Made by a program: the position numbers and the translations under genes. Below, piece after piece: positions 39,034-50,548 of a stretch of DNA of 64,000 nucleotides (within the stretch, counting starts at the first letter, position 1; each line of letters starts with the position of its first letter). The notes beneath the pieces are model-generated. The model made no database searches and was not told the origin of the DNA. It saw only the letters and a list, made by a program, of their open reading frames with translations. This DNA is from Shewanella hanedai (GTDB taxonomy: Bacteria; Pseudomonadota; Gammaproteobacteria; Enterobacterales; Shewanellaceae): the NCBI RefSeq assembly GCF_007197645.1, contig NZ_VKGK01000014.1:1-64000 (forward strand). The letters are read 5' to 3'.

Positions 39034-39840
39034 TTAATACTCTGCATGACACACCTCTTTTTGAGCATCTAAAAGTAAAGGGTTAATAACACCTGCACAC
39101 ACTGGACACTTAGGATTTCTGCTCAGACTTGCTTCGCGCCACTTGAATTCTAATCCATTGAACCTAAGTAACTTGCCACACACCTTCCCGACACCAAGTA
39201 AAAGGTTGATTACCATTAAGGTTTGTATTGATGCCAGAGTCCCTACCATTGGCCCCAACACACCGGCTGTGCTGCAGCTTTTCGTCACGATAGAATCTTG
39301 CGGAAATAAACAGGCATAACAACCTGCATCGGGGGCTTGTTTCAGATCCACTGCAAACAAAAATCCTGAAAAGTGCGCCACTGATGCGGTCACTAACGGG
39401 GTAGGAAAACTGACACATGTTTGGTTAACATGATGGCGAGTCACTAAGTTATCACTGCAATCTAGCACGATGTCAGCCCACTCGATGATGCCACTGGCAT
39501 TGTCGAGTGATAGCCGCTTTATGATCCCATTGATCTCACTATTCGGGTAACGCTGCATTAACTTGTCACGGGCACGCGACGATTTATACTCACCAATATC
39601 CTTATCATCAAATAACAGTTGTCTAGGTAAGTTAGATCTTTCAACGCGATCATCATCAACTAAGGTTAATTGCCCCACCCCAGCAGCTGCCAGATATTGC
39701 GCTGCCAGCTGCCCTAATCCGCCAACACCAACAATCAGCACCTTTGCTTTCTTCAGTGCTGATTGACCTAGTTCACCAACCTCAGGCAATAAAATTTGCC
39801 TTGAATAGCGCATAAACTCATCATCACTGAGCGGCATCAC
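39034..39840 (-). CDS. thiF: ThiS adenylyltransferase
   Basis: 268 residues, E1-like. Nucleotide-binding loop GVGGLGQLAAQYLAAAGVG, Arg in SNLPRQLLF, zinc-binding Cys pairs CYACLF and CPVCAG, and a Cys-rich STAGVLGPMVGT loop. It activates ThiS with ATP for sulfur transfer. Its start overlaps the thiDE end by 17 bases. Confidence 0.96.
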   Translation of the reverse strand: MMPLSDDEFMRYSRQILLPEVGELGQSALKKAKVLIVGVGGLGQLAAQYLAAAGVGQLTLVDDDRVERSNLPRQLLFDDKDIGEYKSSRARDKLMQRYPNSEINGIIKRLSLDNASGIIEWADIVLDCSDNLVTRHHVNQTCVSFPTPLVTASVAHFSGFLFAVDLKQAPDAGCYACLFPQDSIVTKSCSTAGVLGPMVGTLASIQTLMVINLLLGVGKVCGKLLRFNGLEFKWREASLSRNPKCPVCAGVINPLLLDAQKEVCHAEY

Positions 39841-41413
39841 ATGCCTCCCATAACTCGCTAAGCCTTTTATAGGCCTTGGCTGGATTTTCAGCTTGAGTCA
39901 CCGCTCTCACCACTGCAACATCATGGACTTGAGTTTGCTTCACCGCTTCAAGATTAGAAGCCTCGATTCCACCGATGGCCACTAAAGGATAATGTTCACC
40001 CAATAACGCGACATAATGCGTCAACTTATCTAAACCTTGGGGGGCTGATGGCATCTCCTTCGTCGTGGTGGGAAAGATATGTCCCAAAGCAATATAGGAA
40101 GGAGTCATTTGATGAGCCAGCAGTAACTCGAAATAGCTGTGACTCGACACGCCCAAAGCCGTGCCGCTCTCGGCTATCTTGACAAGATCAGCCCTGTTGA
40201 GATCTTCTTGTCCAAGGTGTATGCCATATGCGCCGTGTTTAAGTGCAAACTCCCAATGATCGTTGATAAACAACTTGGCTTTATAATCACGACCTAGCTG
40301 AACCGCAGCATCTATCTGTTGCTCTATATATTGTGTTGTTCCTTCTTTGATCCGCAATTGGATCGTCTTCGCCCCAGCTTCGAGTAAACTCTGCAGTAAA
40401 GCGACAGTGTCCACCACGGGATATAGACCCAAAGACTCATCAATTGAGTGAAACTCGATACCTTCAGGTAATGAGGGGCCTGAATCTAACGTGGTGATCT
40501 TAGGATAAAGCCTCAGATCTGACGGCCAGCCCGTGCGTGCTAGCGGACCTGCACCGCAGCCAACCTGATAGCTAGCAGCAATTCCGGCTGTAACATAAGC
40601 TTTAGCCACAACAATGGCATCGTGCAGCACGTAACCTTGAGCCATCACGCTCGCGATTGCTGAGCTTAGCGTGCAGCCACTGCCATGGGTGTTTTTGCTC
40701 GCAACACGCGAACCCGATAGCAGGAAGCTTCGTCCTTGATGCAATGGTGAACTCCCTTGTGCATCACGACAGACAAAAATATCTTGTGAACATTCAGCAA
40801 GCCAAGTTGGACCGAGATCCCCTCCTTTGGCTAACACGTTGCAGTTCAGCTGCTTGGATAAGCTTTGGGCTGCTTGTAAACACGCGGCTTGATCGACCAA
40901 TCTCGCTGCTGAATTAACATCATTCTTGTCCACCAGCGCCGCTAGCTCTGCAATATTGGGCGTAATTAAGGTTAACAAACCATCAAAGGGTGAAAAATCT
41001 AATCTAGGATTTAGCGCATCGCCACAAGTGGCAAACATCACGGGATCCAAGATGATGCTCACCTGCACGTCACAACCCTTCTGATAGCTGCAAAGCTCAT
41101 TCTTAAGCCAGTTAGCAAGGAGAAGGATCTGACTTTGGTTGGCTAAAAGACCAATTTTGATCGCCGCCGGCGGCAAATCTTGCAATAGCGTATTCAGCTG
41201 TGCGCTAAACATCTCTACAGAGACTGCTTCAACCAAACTGACCGTCACCGAAGATTGCGCCGTTAAACACGTCAGCACACAGCAGGGATGACAGTCCAAA
41301 TCTTGTATGGTTAACAAGTCAGCCTGAACGCCCGCTCCACCACCACTATCAGAACCTGCAATGGTCCACACCACTGGTTTGGTTGCTAAGGGCTTTAGCA
41401 TTGAAACCGTCAT
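39824..41413 (-). CDS. thiDE: fused HMP-P kinase / thiamine-phosphate synthase
   Basis: 529 residues, a fusion. ThiD kinase (about 1-290) shows TIAGSDSGGGAGVQADL and KNTHGSGCTLSSAIAS. ThiE TIM barrel (about 325-529) shows LRIKEGTTQYIEQQID, LFINDHWEFALKHGAYGIHL, LGQEDL and ALGHIFPTTTKEMP. One polypeptide thus makes HMP-PP and couples it to the thiazole phosphate. The fusion is known in several gammaproteobacterial lineages. It begins 3 bases after thiC. Confidence 0.96.
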   Translation of the reverse strand: MTVSMLKPLATKPVVWTIAGSDSGGGAGVQADLLTIQDLDCHPCCVLTCLTAQSSVTVSLVEAVSVEMFSAQLNTLLQDLPPAAIKIGLLANQSQILLLANWLKNELCSYQKGCDVQVSIILDPVMFATCGDALNPRLDFSPFDGLLTLITPNIAELAALVDKNDVNSAARLVDQAACLQAAQSLSKQLNCNVLAKGGDLGPTWLAECSQDIFVCRDAQGSSPLHQGRSFLLSGSRVASKNTHGSGCTLSSAIASVMAQGYVLHDAIVVAKAYVTAGIAASYQVGCGAGPLARTGWPSDLRLYPKITTLDSGPSLPEGIEFHSIDESLGLYPVVDTVALLQSLLEAGAKTIQLRIKEGTTQYIEQQIDAAVQLGRDYKAKLFINDHWEFALKHGAYGIHLGQEDLNRADLVKIAESGTALGVSSHSYFELLLAHQMTPSYIALGHIFPTTTKEMPSAPQGLDKLTHYVALLGEHYPLVAIGGIEASNLEAVKQTQVHDVAVVRAVTQAENPAKAYKRLSELWEACDAAQ

Positions 41414-41416
41414 GGC

Positions 41417-43474
<2,058 letters not shown>

Positions 43475-43537
43475 TCAGTAGCGAAAATGAAAACGTAAAA
43501 TCACTAACACAAAACGCACGAATTTATTGTAATTATC

Positions 43538-43621
43538 ATGCTTGTTTCCTTCGCTGGTATTAACCAGATCAGGTTCAACGGATCCCGAATAAACGGTCTC
43601 AGCCCTTAGGCACTCCGACAA
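43538..43621 (-). ncRNA. TPP riboswitch (THI element)
   Basis: Read on the - strand, the leader has GGAGTGCC...GGGCTGAGA, then GGATCCGTTGAACCTGATC, then TGGTTAATACCAGCGAAGG. The CTGAGA and ACCTGATC...TACCAGCG boxes and the helices P1-P5 of the TPP aptamer are recognisable. It lies about 165 nt upstream of the thiC ATG and should repress the whole thiC-thiDEFSGH operon when thiamine pyrophosphate is abundant. Confidence 0.97.
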
Positions 43622-43631
43622 GATGGAAACG

Positions 43632-43661
43632 AGTATAAACGTAAAACAACAAATTAAACAA
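43632..43661 (-). promoter_or_regulatory. candidate sigma-70 promoter of the thiamine operon
   Basis: On the - strand TTGTTT (43656-43661) and TATACT (43632-43637) are 18 bases apart, predicting transcription start a few bases upstream of the TPP aptamer, where it is needed. Prediction by eye. Confidence 0.5.
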
Positions 43662-43801
43662 GCGATTCCATAGCAAATAGACACTCATTAGCATGAAAGT
43701 TTTAAGTACCAATAAATATATGATTATTAATAAGTAAAACGAATAATGTGACATTGAATACCAATATATTAGGTGTCGAATGAAAATTTATCACTTTAAC
43801 C

Positions 43802-44839
43802 TTAACGTTTTATGCCCATTTTTTCAGCTCTTGCCGCGATGGCTTTCTGCAGATCAGATACCAATGACTTGCCATCACAACGAAATGGGTAGCCTAAATT
43901 TTCAGCATGAAGGTTAATTGGGTTTGGCGTCTTGACGACCCGATAGCAGGTCGAACCTTGTTTAACAATACGATTTGGATCTAACTCACTGTCAAATGTC
44001 CTAGTCGCAGCCCAACTATCATATTCAGGAAGATTTAGAATAATCATCTCGCCATCCATCTCACTCAACGAACGCTTTCGGGTATATCGCGTCGATTCCT
44101 CAATCACCAGTTCGTCAAGAGCTTGGGCCCGTTGCCTTTGAAAATACCCTTGAGTAGATTGACTTAAATTGAGGCTCGGTTTGCCTATCTGATCTGAAGT
44201 CCCTTTATCAAGTGTTTTAACCACGGCAGGATTGAGGTCTTGATCTACGACGTCTTCGAGCAGTGCTTTGTCTTCAGCCAATAAGACTTCAACAGCCGTC
44301 ACCTCTGCTTCTTTTACAGTATCAATATTTAACGGCTCGTCGGCAGGTATTTTATCTAATGGGGTTTGTGCTTGTTCAACATCTGGTATTTGCTCAACAG
44401 CAACGTTATCTGCTATCACCTCAATCTTGGGTTCGTAATAGATATAAGCCTTCAATTTGGGTAATTGCTGTTTTGGGAAGTATAAAACTTGTGGTTGCCA
44501 TGCTTGCTGAAGGAGCAGAATTAACAACAGGTGGCCAATGGTAACCATAAACACAAAGATCAAATTTGTCCGATAACGCCTAAATCCATTGCATTCATTC
44601 GAATTAACCCCGTCTTTTAGGCCAGCTCCAAAGCCATCGACACTATTTGATCCCTGAGTTGAGTTTGCGTCGACTAAATTGACATCAATAACATTGAGTT
44701 CAGATTGCTCTACTAATGAACCACGCTCAGCAGACAAACTTGCTAAAACGGGCACACACTGATTAAACCTGAAAGCTTCATCGGGCAGCTCATCGAACTT
44801 GATGGTAAATTCTTTCGCTTTATCACTTTTGAACGTCAC
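43802..44839 (-). CDS. single-pass membrane protein of unknown function, TonB-like layout
   Basis: 345 residues from a GTG start. About 90 cytoplasmic N-terminal residues precede one membrane helix (LIFVFMVTIGHLLLILLLQQ, about 92-112). A long acidic, Pro/Val-rich periplasmic stretch follows (about 130-215), then a C-terminal domain with two cysteines (STCYRVV and PFRCDGKS), probably disulfide-bonded. The layout resembles TonB or GspB-like spanners, but no canonical TonB C-terminal motif is visible. No ExbB/ExbD is adjacent and the gene stands alone. I do not recognise the family. Confidence 0.55.
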   Translation of the reverse strand: MTFKSDKAKEFTIKFDELPDEAFRFNQCVPVLASLSAERGSLVEQSELNVIDVNLVDANSTQGSNSVDGFGAGLKDGVNSNECNGFRRYRTNLIFVFMVTIGHLLLILLLQQAWQPQVLYFPKQQLPKLKAYIYYEPKIEVIADNVAVEQIPDVEQAQTPLDKIPADEPLNIDTVKEAEVTAVEVLLAEDKALLEDVVDQDLNPAVVKTLDKGTSDQIGKPSLNLSQSTQGYFQRQRAQALDELVIEESTRYTRKRSLSEMDGEMIILNLPEYDSWAATRTFDSELDPNRIVKQGSTCYRVVKTPNPINLHAENLGYPFRCDGKSLVSDLQKAIAARAEKMGIKR

Positions 44840-45114
44840 TTTATATCAATTCCATTTAAACCGCCTCATGAATCCCCATGGCGATATGACAAACAGAGAA
44901 GGCTAATATTAAGATGTTGGAGCTGATATAAAGTTCATTTTAAACATGATATTGCATAAACTGACTAGAATTGTTCATTCCAGTGCAGATTACTGCTAAA
45001 TTCTCTAAGTAAAAACGATTACATTTGGCGTACACGTGTACGCTCAGTGGTAGTTTAATAAACTTAATGCTGTTAGACTCACCAAAACGGCCTAACCAAA
45101 AGTTAATTTATCCT

Positions 45115-45795
45115 ATGTCATCTCAGGAAACGTGTCATCAAACGACACCTAAGCCAACACTCAACTCGAGTGGTTATACCCAAATTGAAGAGGCCGCAAA
45201 TAGTATCAGTCACGCATTGGGGATTATTGCTGGGGTTGTGGCCCTGATTTTCTCAATCATCAAGGGTCAAGACACACTGACAAGTATTGAAATGGCTGGG
45301 GTGGTTGTTTATTGTGCCAGCATTGTTTTGCTCTTCTCTTGCTCCACGGCCTATCACAGCGTCTCAAACCCTAAGTGGAAACATAAGCTAAAGATTGCCG
45401 ATCACTGCGCCATCTATTTTCTGATAGCGGGTACCTATACTCCATTAATGTTATTAGCGCTTAAAGGGGAACAGGCAAATATCATCTTGATAGGCATATG
45501 GTCATTGGCGCTGGGTGGCGTGTTGTTTGAAACCTTGTTTATTAATCGATTCAAAAAATTAAGCGTCATTCTGTATCTTGCTATGGGATGGCTGTGTGTC
45601 ACCGTCATGGGCGACATGATCGTCAACATGACCCCCTTAGGTTTCCAACTCCTGGTCGCTGGAGGATTATTTTATAGCTTTGGTGTGATTTTCTACGTGG
45701 GCAAACGTATCCCCTACAACCATGCGATTTGGCATCTGTTTGTCTTGGCTGGCGCTGTAAGCCATTTCCTTTGTGTTTATCTAACCTTATTGTGA
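45115..45795 (+). CDS. trhA: hemolysin III / TrhA family membrane protein (PAQR fold)
   Basis: 226 residues from the ATG at 45115; a TTG at 45025 would add 30 residues of poor fit. Seven membrane helices with the PAQR/HlyIII signature: EEAANSISHALGIIAG, STAYHSVSNPKWKHKLKIAD, HCAIYFLIAGTYTP and the final YNHAIWHLFVLAGAVSHF. The conserved His residues could bind zinc. E. coli TrhA (YqfA) is linked to membrane energetics; a haemolytic role is not established. Confidence 0.88.
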   Translation: MSSQETCHQTTPKPTLNSSGYTQIEEAANSISHALGIIAGVVALIFSIIKGQDTLTSIEMAGVVVYCASIVLLFSCSTAYHSVSNPKWKHKLKIADHCAIYFLIAGTYTPLMLLALKGEQANIILIGIWSLALGGVLFETLFINRFKKLSVILYLAMGWLCVTVMGDMIVNMTPLGFQLLVAGGLFYSFGVIFYVGKRIPYNHAIWHLFVLAGAVSHFLCVYLTLL

Positions 45796-45893
45796 TCTAC
45801 ACCACATAACGCTAAGCGTGTGCGTCATATCGTCACAGTATGACGTACCGAAAGAGCTGCTTAACTTGACAAAGCACACCTTTAAAAGAGGGC

Positions 45894-46406
45894 TTACTGT
45901 TGCTGATTAAACTCGCTAAACACTTGCTCTAGTTCAACAATCTCTTTATTCATACTGGTTAAACGACACATCTCTATAATGCACTCTACCGTGCATAAGC
46001 CTCCTTGGATCTGATTGCGTCTTAGACTGAACTGAGATGATGTTTTCTGCGAAAGCGCAAATTTCTTTGCGGCTTTTAAGTAAGGGCTCTGCCTTAACAT
46101 CTTCCTTGCCTCTTGCCAGGTTGCATCTAATATAATGATGGTTTGCGGTGGGCAGTCCAGATATTGAGCTTCATTATCAAGTTCAACGTTCTGATTTAAC
46201 ACCTTATCACCCACCAATACCGCTTCTGCTTTAGGAAAAAGAACCGCCGCTTTACCGCTGTCCAGCAATGCCATCAGTTCCTCATTTGAATCAACCCTTG
46301 ACCAAAGCACACGGGAACACCATTGGGGGAACAAATTGAGCGCTAAGATACCTGTATTTGTCGGACGCAAAACCTCACGCTCATGGGTTAATAATATTAC
46401 CTTCAT
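45894..46406 (-). CDS. DTW-domain tRNA-uridine aminocarboxypropyltransferase-like protein
   Basis: 170 residues from the ATG at 46406, which has AGAGAG just upstream; an ATG at 46427 is possible. The DTW signature appears as ILDATWQEARKML, and RPTNTGILALNLFP and QGGLCTVECIIEM are conserved blocks. Family members such as E. coli TapT make acp3U in tRNA using SAM. The N-terminal zinc-binding cysteines of TapT are not obvious, so this is a shorter DTW subfamily and the tRNA position is unknown. Confidence 0.8.
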   Translation of the reverse strand: MKVILLTHEREVLRPTNTGILALNLFPQWCSRVLWSRVDSNEELMALLDSGKAAVLFPKAEAVLVGDKVLNQNVELDNEAQYLDCPPQTIIILDATWQEARKMLRQSPYLKAAKKFALSQKTSSQFSLRRNQIQGGLCTVECIIEMCRLTSMNKEIVELEQVFSEFNQQQ

Positions 46407-46477
46407 CACTCTCTCTGCATTCATCATTTAATGTTTAAATAGGTGAAAAACCATTAACGACCAAAGCGACAAAGACT

Positions 46478-47941
46478 TTGCTGGTAGACATCATGCTTCC
46501 CAGTTATAATTGCGAACAATTATCATTACTAAAAACCATCAGTAAGTCTCATCTTATGCTTTTACCTATATCAGGTCTTTTTTCTCATCTGCAATTTAAA
46601 TTGTTCAACTATTTTGCCATCTCACTGTTAGCTATTTTACTGATAGCAACAGCCATTGAAAGCTTAGTATTGAATAAGTTACTTACTTTACCGCAATCTA
46701 CTCAACAGCAACTCACTACTCTTGCAGAACAAGCCAGTCAATTGGTAACAGAGGGAGATATTGAAGCACTTGCCGAATGGGAGAAACGACAAGACTTTAC
46801 TCTGTATATTCTCGACAATGACTTTCAGGTTATTAGCCAGCGAGAGATGCATCCCCATTTCATCTTTAAGCTAAAGTACTTAAAACAATTAAAACAGCCT
46901 CTGGGCGATCGCGTTCAAAAACCATTAATTGGTGTGCCGCTCTCCCCTCATCTGTATGACAAACTTGGCCAGCAACAGCCACAAGATTTAACCTTAGTCG
47001 TGCAGCTAAACGCCAACCTACACCCCGCCCAGCAACTCAGCACCAGTTTATGGATAATACGTACCTTAGTGGGGTTAGCCGTTTTGTTGATGTTTACCTC
47101 CATTCTCAGCAAGTACTTAATCACACCGCTAAAGCATTTACAGTCGGGTACCCAAGCACTGGCAAGTGGCAAGCTCGACACCCGTATTGCGCAAAACTTT
47201 TCAGCTAAAGAACATGAGTTTTACCGATTAGCGACTGAATTTGACCATATGGCTGAACAAGTGCAGCAGTCTATGCTCAATCAACAACGATTAGTAAGAG
47301 ATGTCTCACATGAATTGCGCACGCCACTGGCTAGGCAAGAGATCGCTTTGCACTTGCTTGAAAAACAACTTGCAGGATCTCACTCAACGCTTATCTCCAG
47401 ATTGGCTCACGAAAATGCCGAGATGTCGTCATTAATTAATACAATGCTTAACTTTAGTCGGCTTAACAATGCCTATATAGAACTCAATATCAAAGCATTT
47501 CCGATTAATGAAATACAAACCCGGATCCTTAATGACATTGAATTTGAAGCTAAAGAACATCAAAGCATCATCTGGGATCCGATGTTGAACACGCTTATCG
47601 TTAATGCTGATCAAAGCCTGCTATTGCGCGCCATGGACAATGTACTTAGAAACGCCCTTAAATACGCAGGTGAGCACTGCACTATCCTCGTCAGTTACAC
47701 CCAAAATGCTGCAGGAGTAACTTTAGTGATCGCCGATGATGGACCCGGAATCGATAAACTTGAGCTAGAAACCGTGTTTAATCCATTTACACGTATGGAT
47801 GATGCCAGACATTCAAGCCAAGGAGGTTATGGCTTAGGGTTAGCGATAGTAAAACAGAGCATGAAACTACTTGGTGGTGAAGTGACAGCCGAGAACCAAG
47901 AGACAGGTGGTTTAAAAATTAATCTATTCATCCCGAATTAA
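46478..47941 (+). CDS. orphan sensor histidine kinase
   Basis: 487 residues (an ATG at 46556 gives a more typical start, MLLPISGLFSHLQFKLF). Two membrane helices (about 43-62 and 193-211) flank a periplasmic sensor domain of about 130 residues. HAMP lies at about 212-265. The HisKA motif is VRDVSHELRTPLARQE with the phospho-His, followed by an N box (DNVLRNALKYA), G1 (IADDGPGI) and G2 (GGYGLGLAIV). No response regulator is adjacent on either side, so the partner is elsewhere. Similar to envelope-stress kinases in layout. Confidence 0.9.
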   Translation: MLVDIMLPSYNCEQLSLLKTISKSHLMLLPISGLFSHLQFKLFNYFAISLLAILLIATAIESLVLNKLLTLPQSTQQQLTTLAEQASQLVTEGDIEALAEWEKRQDFTLYILDNDFQVISQREMHPHFIFKLKYLKQLKQPLGDRVQKPLIGVPLSPHLYDKLGQQQPQDLTLVVQLNANLHPAQQLSTSLWIIRTLVGLAVLLMFTSILSKYLITPLKHLQSGTQALASGKLDTRIAQNFSAKEHEFYRLATEFDHMAEQVQQSMLNQQRLVRDVSHELRTPLARQEIALHLLEKQLAGSHSTLISRLAHENAEMSSLINTMLNFSRLNNAYIELNIKAFPINEIQTRILNDIEFEAKEHQSIIWDPMLNTLIVNADQSLLLRAMDNVLRNALKYAGEHCTILVSYTQNAAGVTLVIADDGPGIDKLELETVFNPFTRMDDARHSSQGGYGLGLAIVKQSMKLLGGEVTAENQETGGLKINLFIPN

Positions 47942-47970
47942 GCACTCCAACCTATAAGTTTTTAAGCAGA

Positions 47971-48006
47971 AAAAAGCTCATTATCAATACATCGATAATG
48001 AGCTTA
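47971..48006 (-). terminator. rho-independent terminator of def
   Basis: Perfect 12-bp arms AAGCTCATTATC / GATAATGAGCTT (47974-48005). On the - strand the second arm runs into TTTTTT. It lies 32 bases beyond the def stop; the converging kinase gene may use the hairpin too, but lacks a U-run. Confidence 0.85.
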
Positions 48007-48036
48007 AATTCACTCGCAATATCACCCGCGAGCTAA

Positions 48037-48528
48037 TCAACCGTATTTGATCACTTTACGTAGTGCGATCTGCTGTTTTAATTTTGAAAGATGATCGGTG
48101 AACACCACACCATTAAGGTGGTCCATTTCATGCTGGATAACTATGGCTAAAAAGGTATCCGTTTCAATTTCGAAAGGATGACCATCTCTATCAAGAGCCG
48201 TGACTTTGACTTTTTCATTTCGAGCCACTTTAGCGCGGTAACCAGGGATGGATAAACAGCCCTCTTCACCCACAAACTCACCTTCTGCGGAAACAATTTC
48301 AGGATTAATCAGGACTTGAGGTTCATCTCTTTCAGGCGAAAGATCGATAACCAATATCGCATGCTCACTACCAACTTGAGTCGCTGCGAGTCCAATGCCG
48401 TCTTCTGTGTCGTACATGGTTTCTAACAGATCATCAATAAAGCCCTGCACCGCACTGATATCAGTAACCGGCTTAGCTTTTCTTTTTAATCGTTCATCGG
48501 GTATGGTGAGAATATCCAGTACGGCCAT
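48037..48528 (-). CDS. def: peptide deformylase
   Basis: 163 residues from ATG at 48528 ([15 protein letters not shown]); the frame is open five codons further. All three active-site motifs are present: [19 protein letters not shown] (metal Cys) and QHEMDHLNG (HExxH). It removes the formyl group from nascent proteins. In many bacteria def pairs with fmt, but here it stands alone, so it is probably a second deformylase. Confidence 0.95.
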   Translation of the reverse strand: MAVLDILTIPDERLKRKAKPVTDISAVQGFIDDLLETMYDTEDGIGLAATQVGSEHAILVIDLSPERDEPQVLINPEIVSAEGEFVGEEGCLSIPGYRAKVARNEKVKVTALDRDGHPFEIETDTFLAIVIQHEMDHLNGVVFTDHLSKLKQQIALRKVIKYG

Positions 48529-48740
48529 TAAAATCACATTCAAACAAAAAAATTTGGCGTTATTATGACTTAATTTTCTCTAAAGGCAACTTTAACAATA
48601 GATTATGATCATCGATATTATCGATAACCCTCACTTCCCTCTCTCTTTATTATCACTAAATTAACATTTTTATTACCTTGTATTCTTTTTTTGTAATCGT
48701 TAGCATTAACTTATTGTATAAAATATACGGAAGAATAGTG

Positions 48741-50471
48741 ATGAGTAAAACGGTACGTACTCCGCTGCCAAAGACGTTTTTTGTCGCCAACACAATGGAA
48801 ATATTTGAACGACTCGCTTGGTATGGATTTTTCACGCTTTCATCACTCTATATGACCTCGCCAACACTGCAAGGTGGTTTGGGCTTTACCGATCAAGAGC
48901 GCGGCTTATTACAGGGAATGATCCCATTCTTTCTCTATCTCTTTCCGGTGCTAACCGGTGCACTCGCCGATCGATATGGTTACCGTAAGATGTTTCTACT
49001 GGCTTATGCCATCATGAGTCCGAGTTATTTTATCTTAGGTCAGGTAGACACCTTTGCAGGCTTCTTTATTGCTTTTATGGGGGTGGCGTTAGGAGCTGCT
49101 TGCTTTAAACCTGTCGTAACAGGAACGGTGGCAAGAACGACAGATGCTACCAATCGCGGCCTAGGCTTCGGTATTTTCTACATGATGGTCAATATTGGCG
49201 GATTTTTAGGGCCTTTCATTGCAGGATATGTTCGTGCAATTAGCTGGGATTGGGTGTTTATTATGTCCTCGTTCTGGATCGCAGTAAACTTGATCCCCGC
49301 GCTACTTTTTTACAAAGAACCCACAGATCAAGCCAAGCAAAAAGGAAAGCCATTAAAAGCCGTTCTGGCCGATATTCAGGAAGTATTGGGCAACCTTCGC
49401 TTTGCCATTCTATTCTTTGGCACCTTAGTGATTTTAATGTCCTACGGGGCAAAATGGTTAACAGGATCTGAGACTCTATTCCTCTATCTTGGTTGGTTTA
49501 CCGGACACTACCTTTGGAACCTGAGCGCGAGCAAACAAACAGGCGCCCCATGGTACAGACAGAAGATAACCGTCGGTAATAAACCCTTTGTCACTTATCT
49601 ATTAATTCTGTCTGGTTTCTGGATGGTCTATCAGCAGATATTCATCACCTTACCTATCTATATTCGTGACTTTGTCGACACCTCAGATCTCGTGGCAATG
49701 TTGGCTCACTACCCTAGCTTGTTAGCCTTCTTTGCACATGTCGAGCTCAGTGCCCTTCAAGCAGAGCTGCTCAGGCTAGCTCAGGCAGTGTCTGGACAAG
49801 AGATTAATGTCCAACATGCATATTTCGAATTAGTACATTTAAAAGTGATGGTTCCAGTCAATGAGCTTAGCCAAGGATTGGCCGCTATCGCATCGGAGCC
49901 GGCAACGGCGAGTAATTATGCTCAAACATGGGCGGAGCAACACCGACAGATTAATCCAGAGTACTTAATTGGTCTCAACTTCCTCTCTATCGTGCTGCTT
50001 CAGATCATTGTCAGTCGCTTTATTGAGCGTTTTCAGGCTTTACCTGTGCTAGTGGGCGGTACCATTATACTTGCTTTAGGGACGGCATTAGGTGGAATAG
50101 CCCACGGAATGATAATGGGAGGAGCCATGGTGCTGACCTCGATATTGGTCTTCTCTATCGGTGAGATGGTCGCCTCTCCTAAGAGTCAGGAGTACGTCGC
50201 CAGCTTTGCTCCACACGATAAGAAAGCCATGTTTATGGGCTATTACTTTGTGTCATCAGCAATCGGGTTTTTGCTTGCTGGACCACTGTCAGGTTATCTC
50301 TACTCAGAGGTCGCCAAGAAAGCGGAGCGTCCGGATCTCATGTGGTTTATCATCGGTGGGTTTGGCTTGCTAACCGCAATAGGACTTATCTTGTTCAATA
50401 AGTTTAGTGCTAACAAGCTCGTATCGGATGCAGACTCCCAAGTCATCGGCGCCAGTGTTGAAAGTACGTAG
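48741..50471 (+). CDS. POT/PTR-family (peptide) MFS transporter
   Basis: 576 residues from ATG at 48741 with GGAAG upstream; the frame extends 21 codons further without a better start. About 12-14 membrane helices. The family features are MEIFERLAWYGFFTLSSLYM, the inter-helix motif GALADRYGYRKMFLLAY and the PTR-type FYMMVNIGGFLGPFIAGYVR. A large hydrophilic loop (about 295-400) is longer than in classic POT transporters. Proton-driven di/tripeptide uptake is likely, but the ExxER motif reads EIFER and the substrate is unproven. Confidence 0.85.
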   Translation: MSKTVRTPLPKTFFVANTMEIFERLAWYGFFTLSSLYMTSPTLQGGLGFTDQERGLLQGMIPFFLYLFPVLTGALADRYGYRKMFLLAYAIMSPSYFILGQVDTFAGFFIAFMGVALGAACFKPVVTGTVARTTDATNRGLGFGIFYMMVNIGGFLGPFIAGYVRAISWDWVFIMSSFWIAVNLIPALLFYKEPTDQAKQKGKPLKAVLADIQEVLGNLRFAILFFGTLVILMSYGAKWLTGSETLFLYLGWFTGHYLWNLSASKQTGAPWYRQKITVGNKPFVTYLLILSGFWMVYQQIFITLPIYIRDFVDTSDLVAMLAHYPSLLAFFAHVELSALQAELLRLAQAVSGQEINVQHAYFELVHLKVMVPVNELSQGLAAIASEPATASNYAQTWAEQHRQINPEYLIGLNFLSIVLLQIIVSRFIERFQALPVLVGGTIILALGTALGGIAHGMIMGGAMVLTSILVFSIGEMVASPKSQEYVASFAPHDKKAMFMGYYFVSSAIGFLLAGPLSGYLYSEVAKKAERPDLMWFIIGGFGLLTAIGLILFNKFSANKLVSDADSQVIGASVEST

Positions 50472-50506
50472 ATAACGACAGTATTAACAATCAGAGCACT
50501 CAAAGT

Positions 50507-50529
50507 ACACGCCGAACAACTCGGCGTGT
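50507..50529. terminator. stem-loop between convergent transporter and barrel genes
   Basis: Perfect 9-bp GC-rich arms ACACGCCGA / TCGGCGTGT with a 5-nt loop. No strong U-run on either side, so termination efficiency is uncertain. Confidence 0.5.
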
Positions 50530-50548
50530 GCCAATCTCTAACTATAGA

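Noticed and set aside
43475..43684. 69-aa - strand ORF covering the TPP aptamer
   Set aside because: It translates the riboswitch itself; the RNA structure explains the conservation, and no ribosome-binding site is present.
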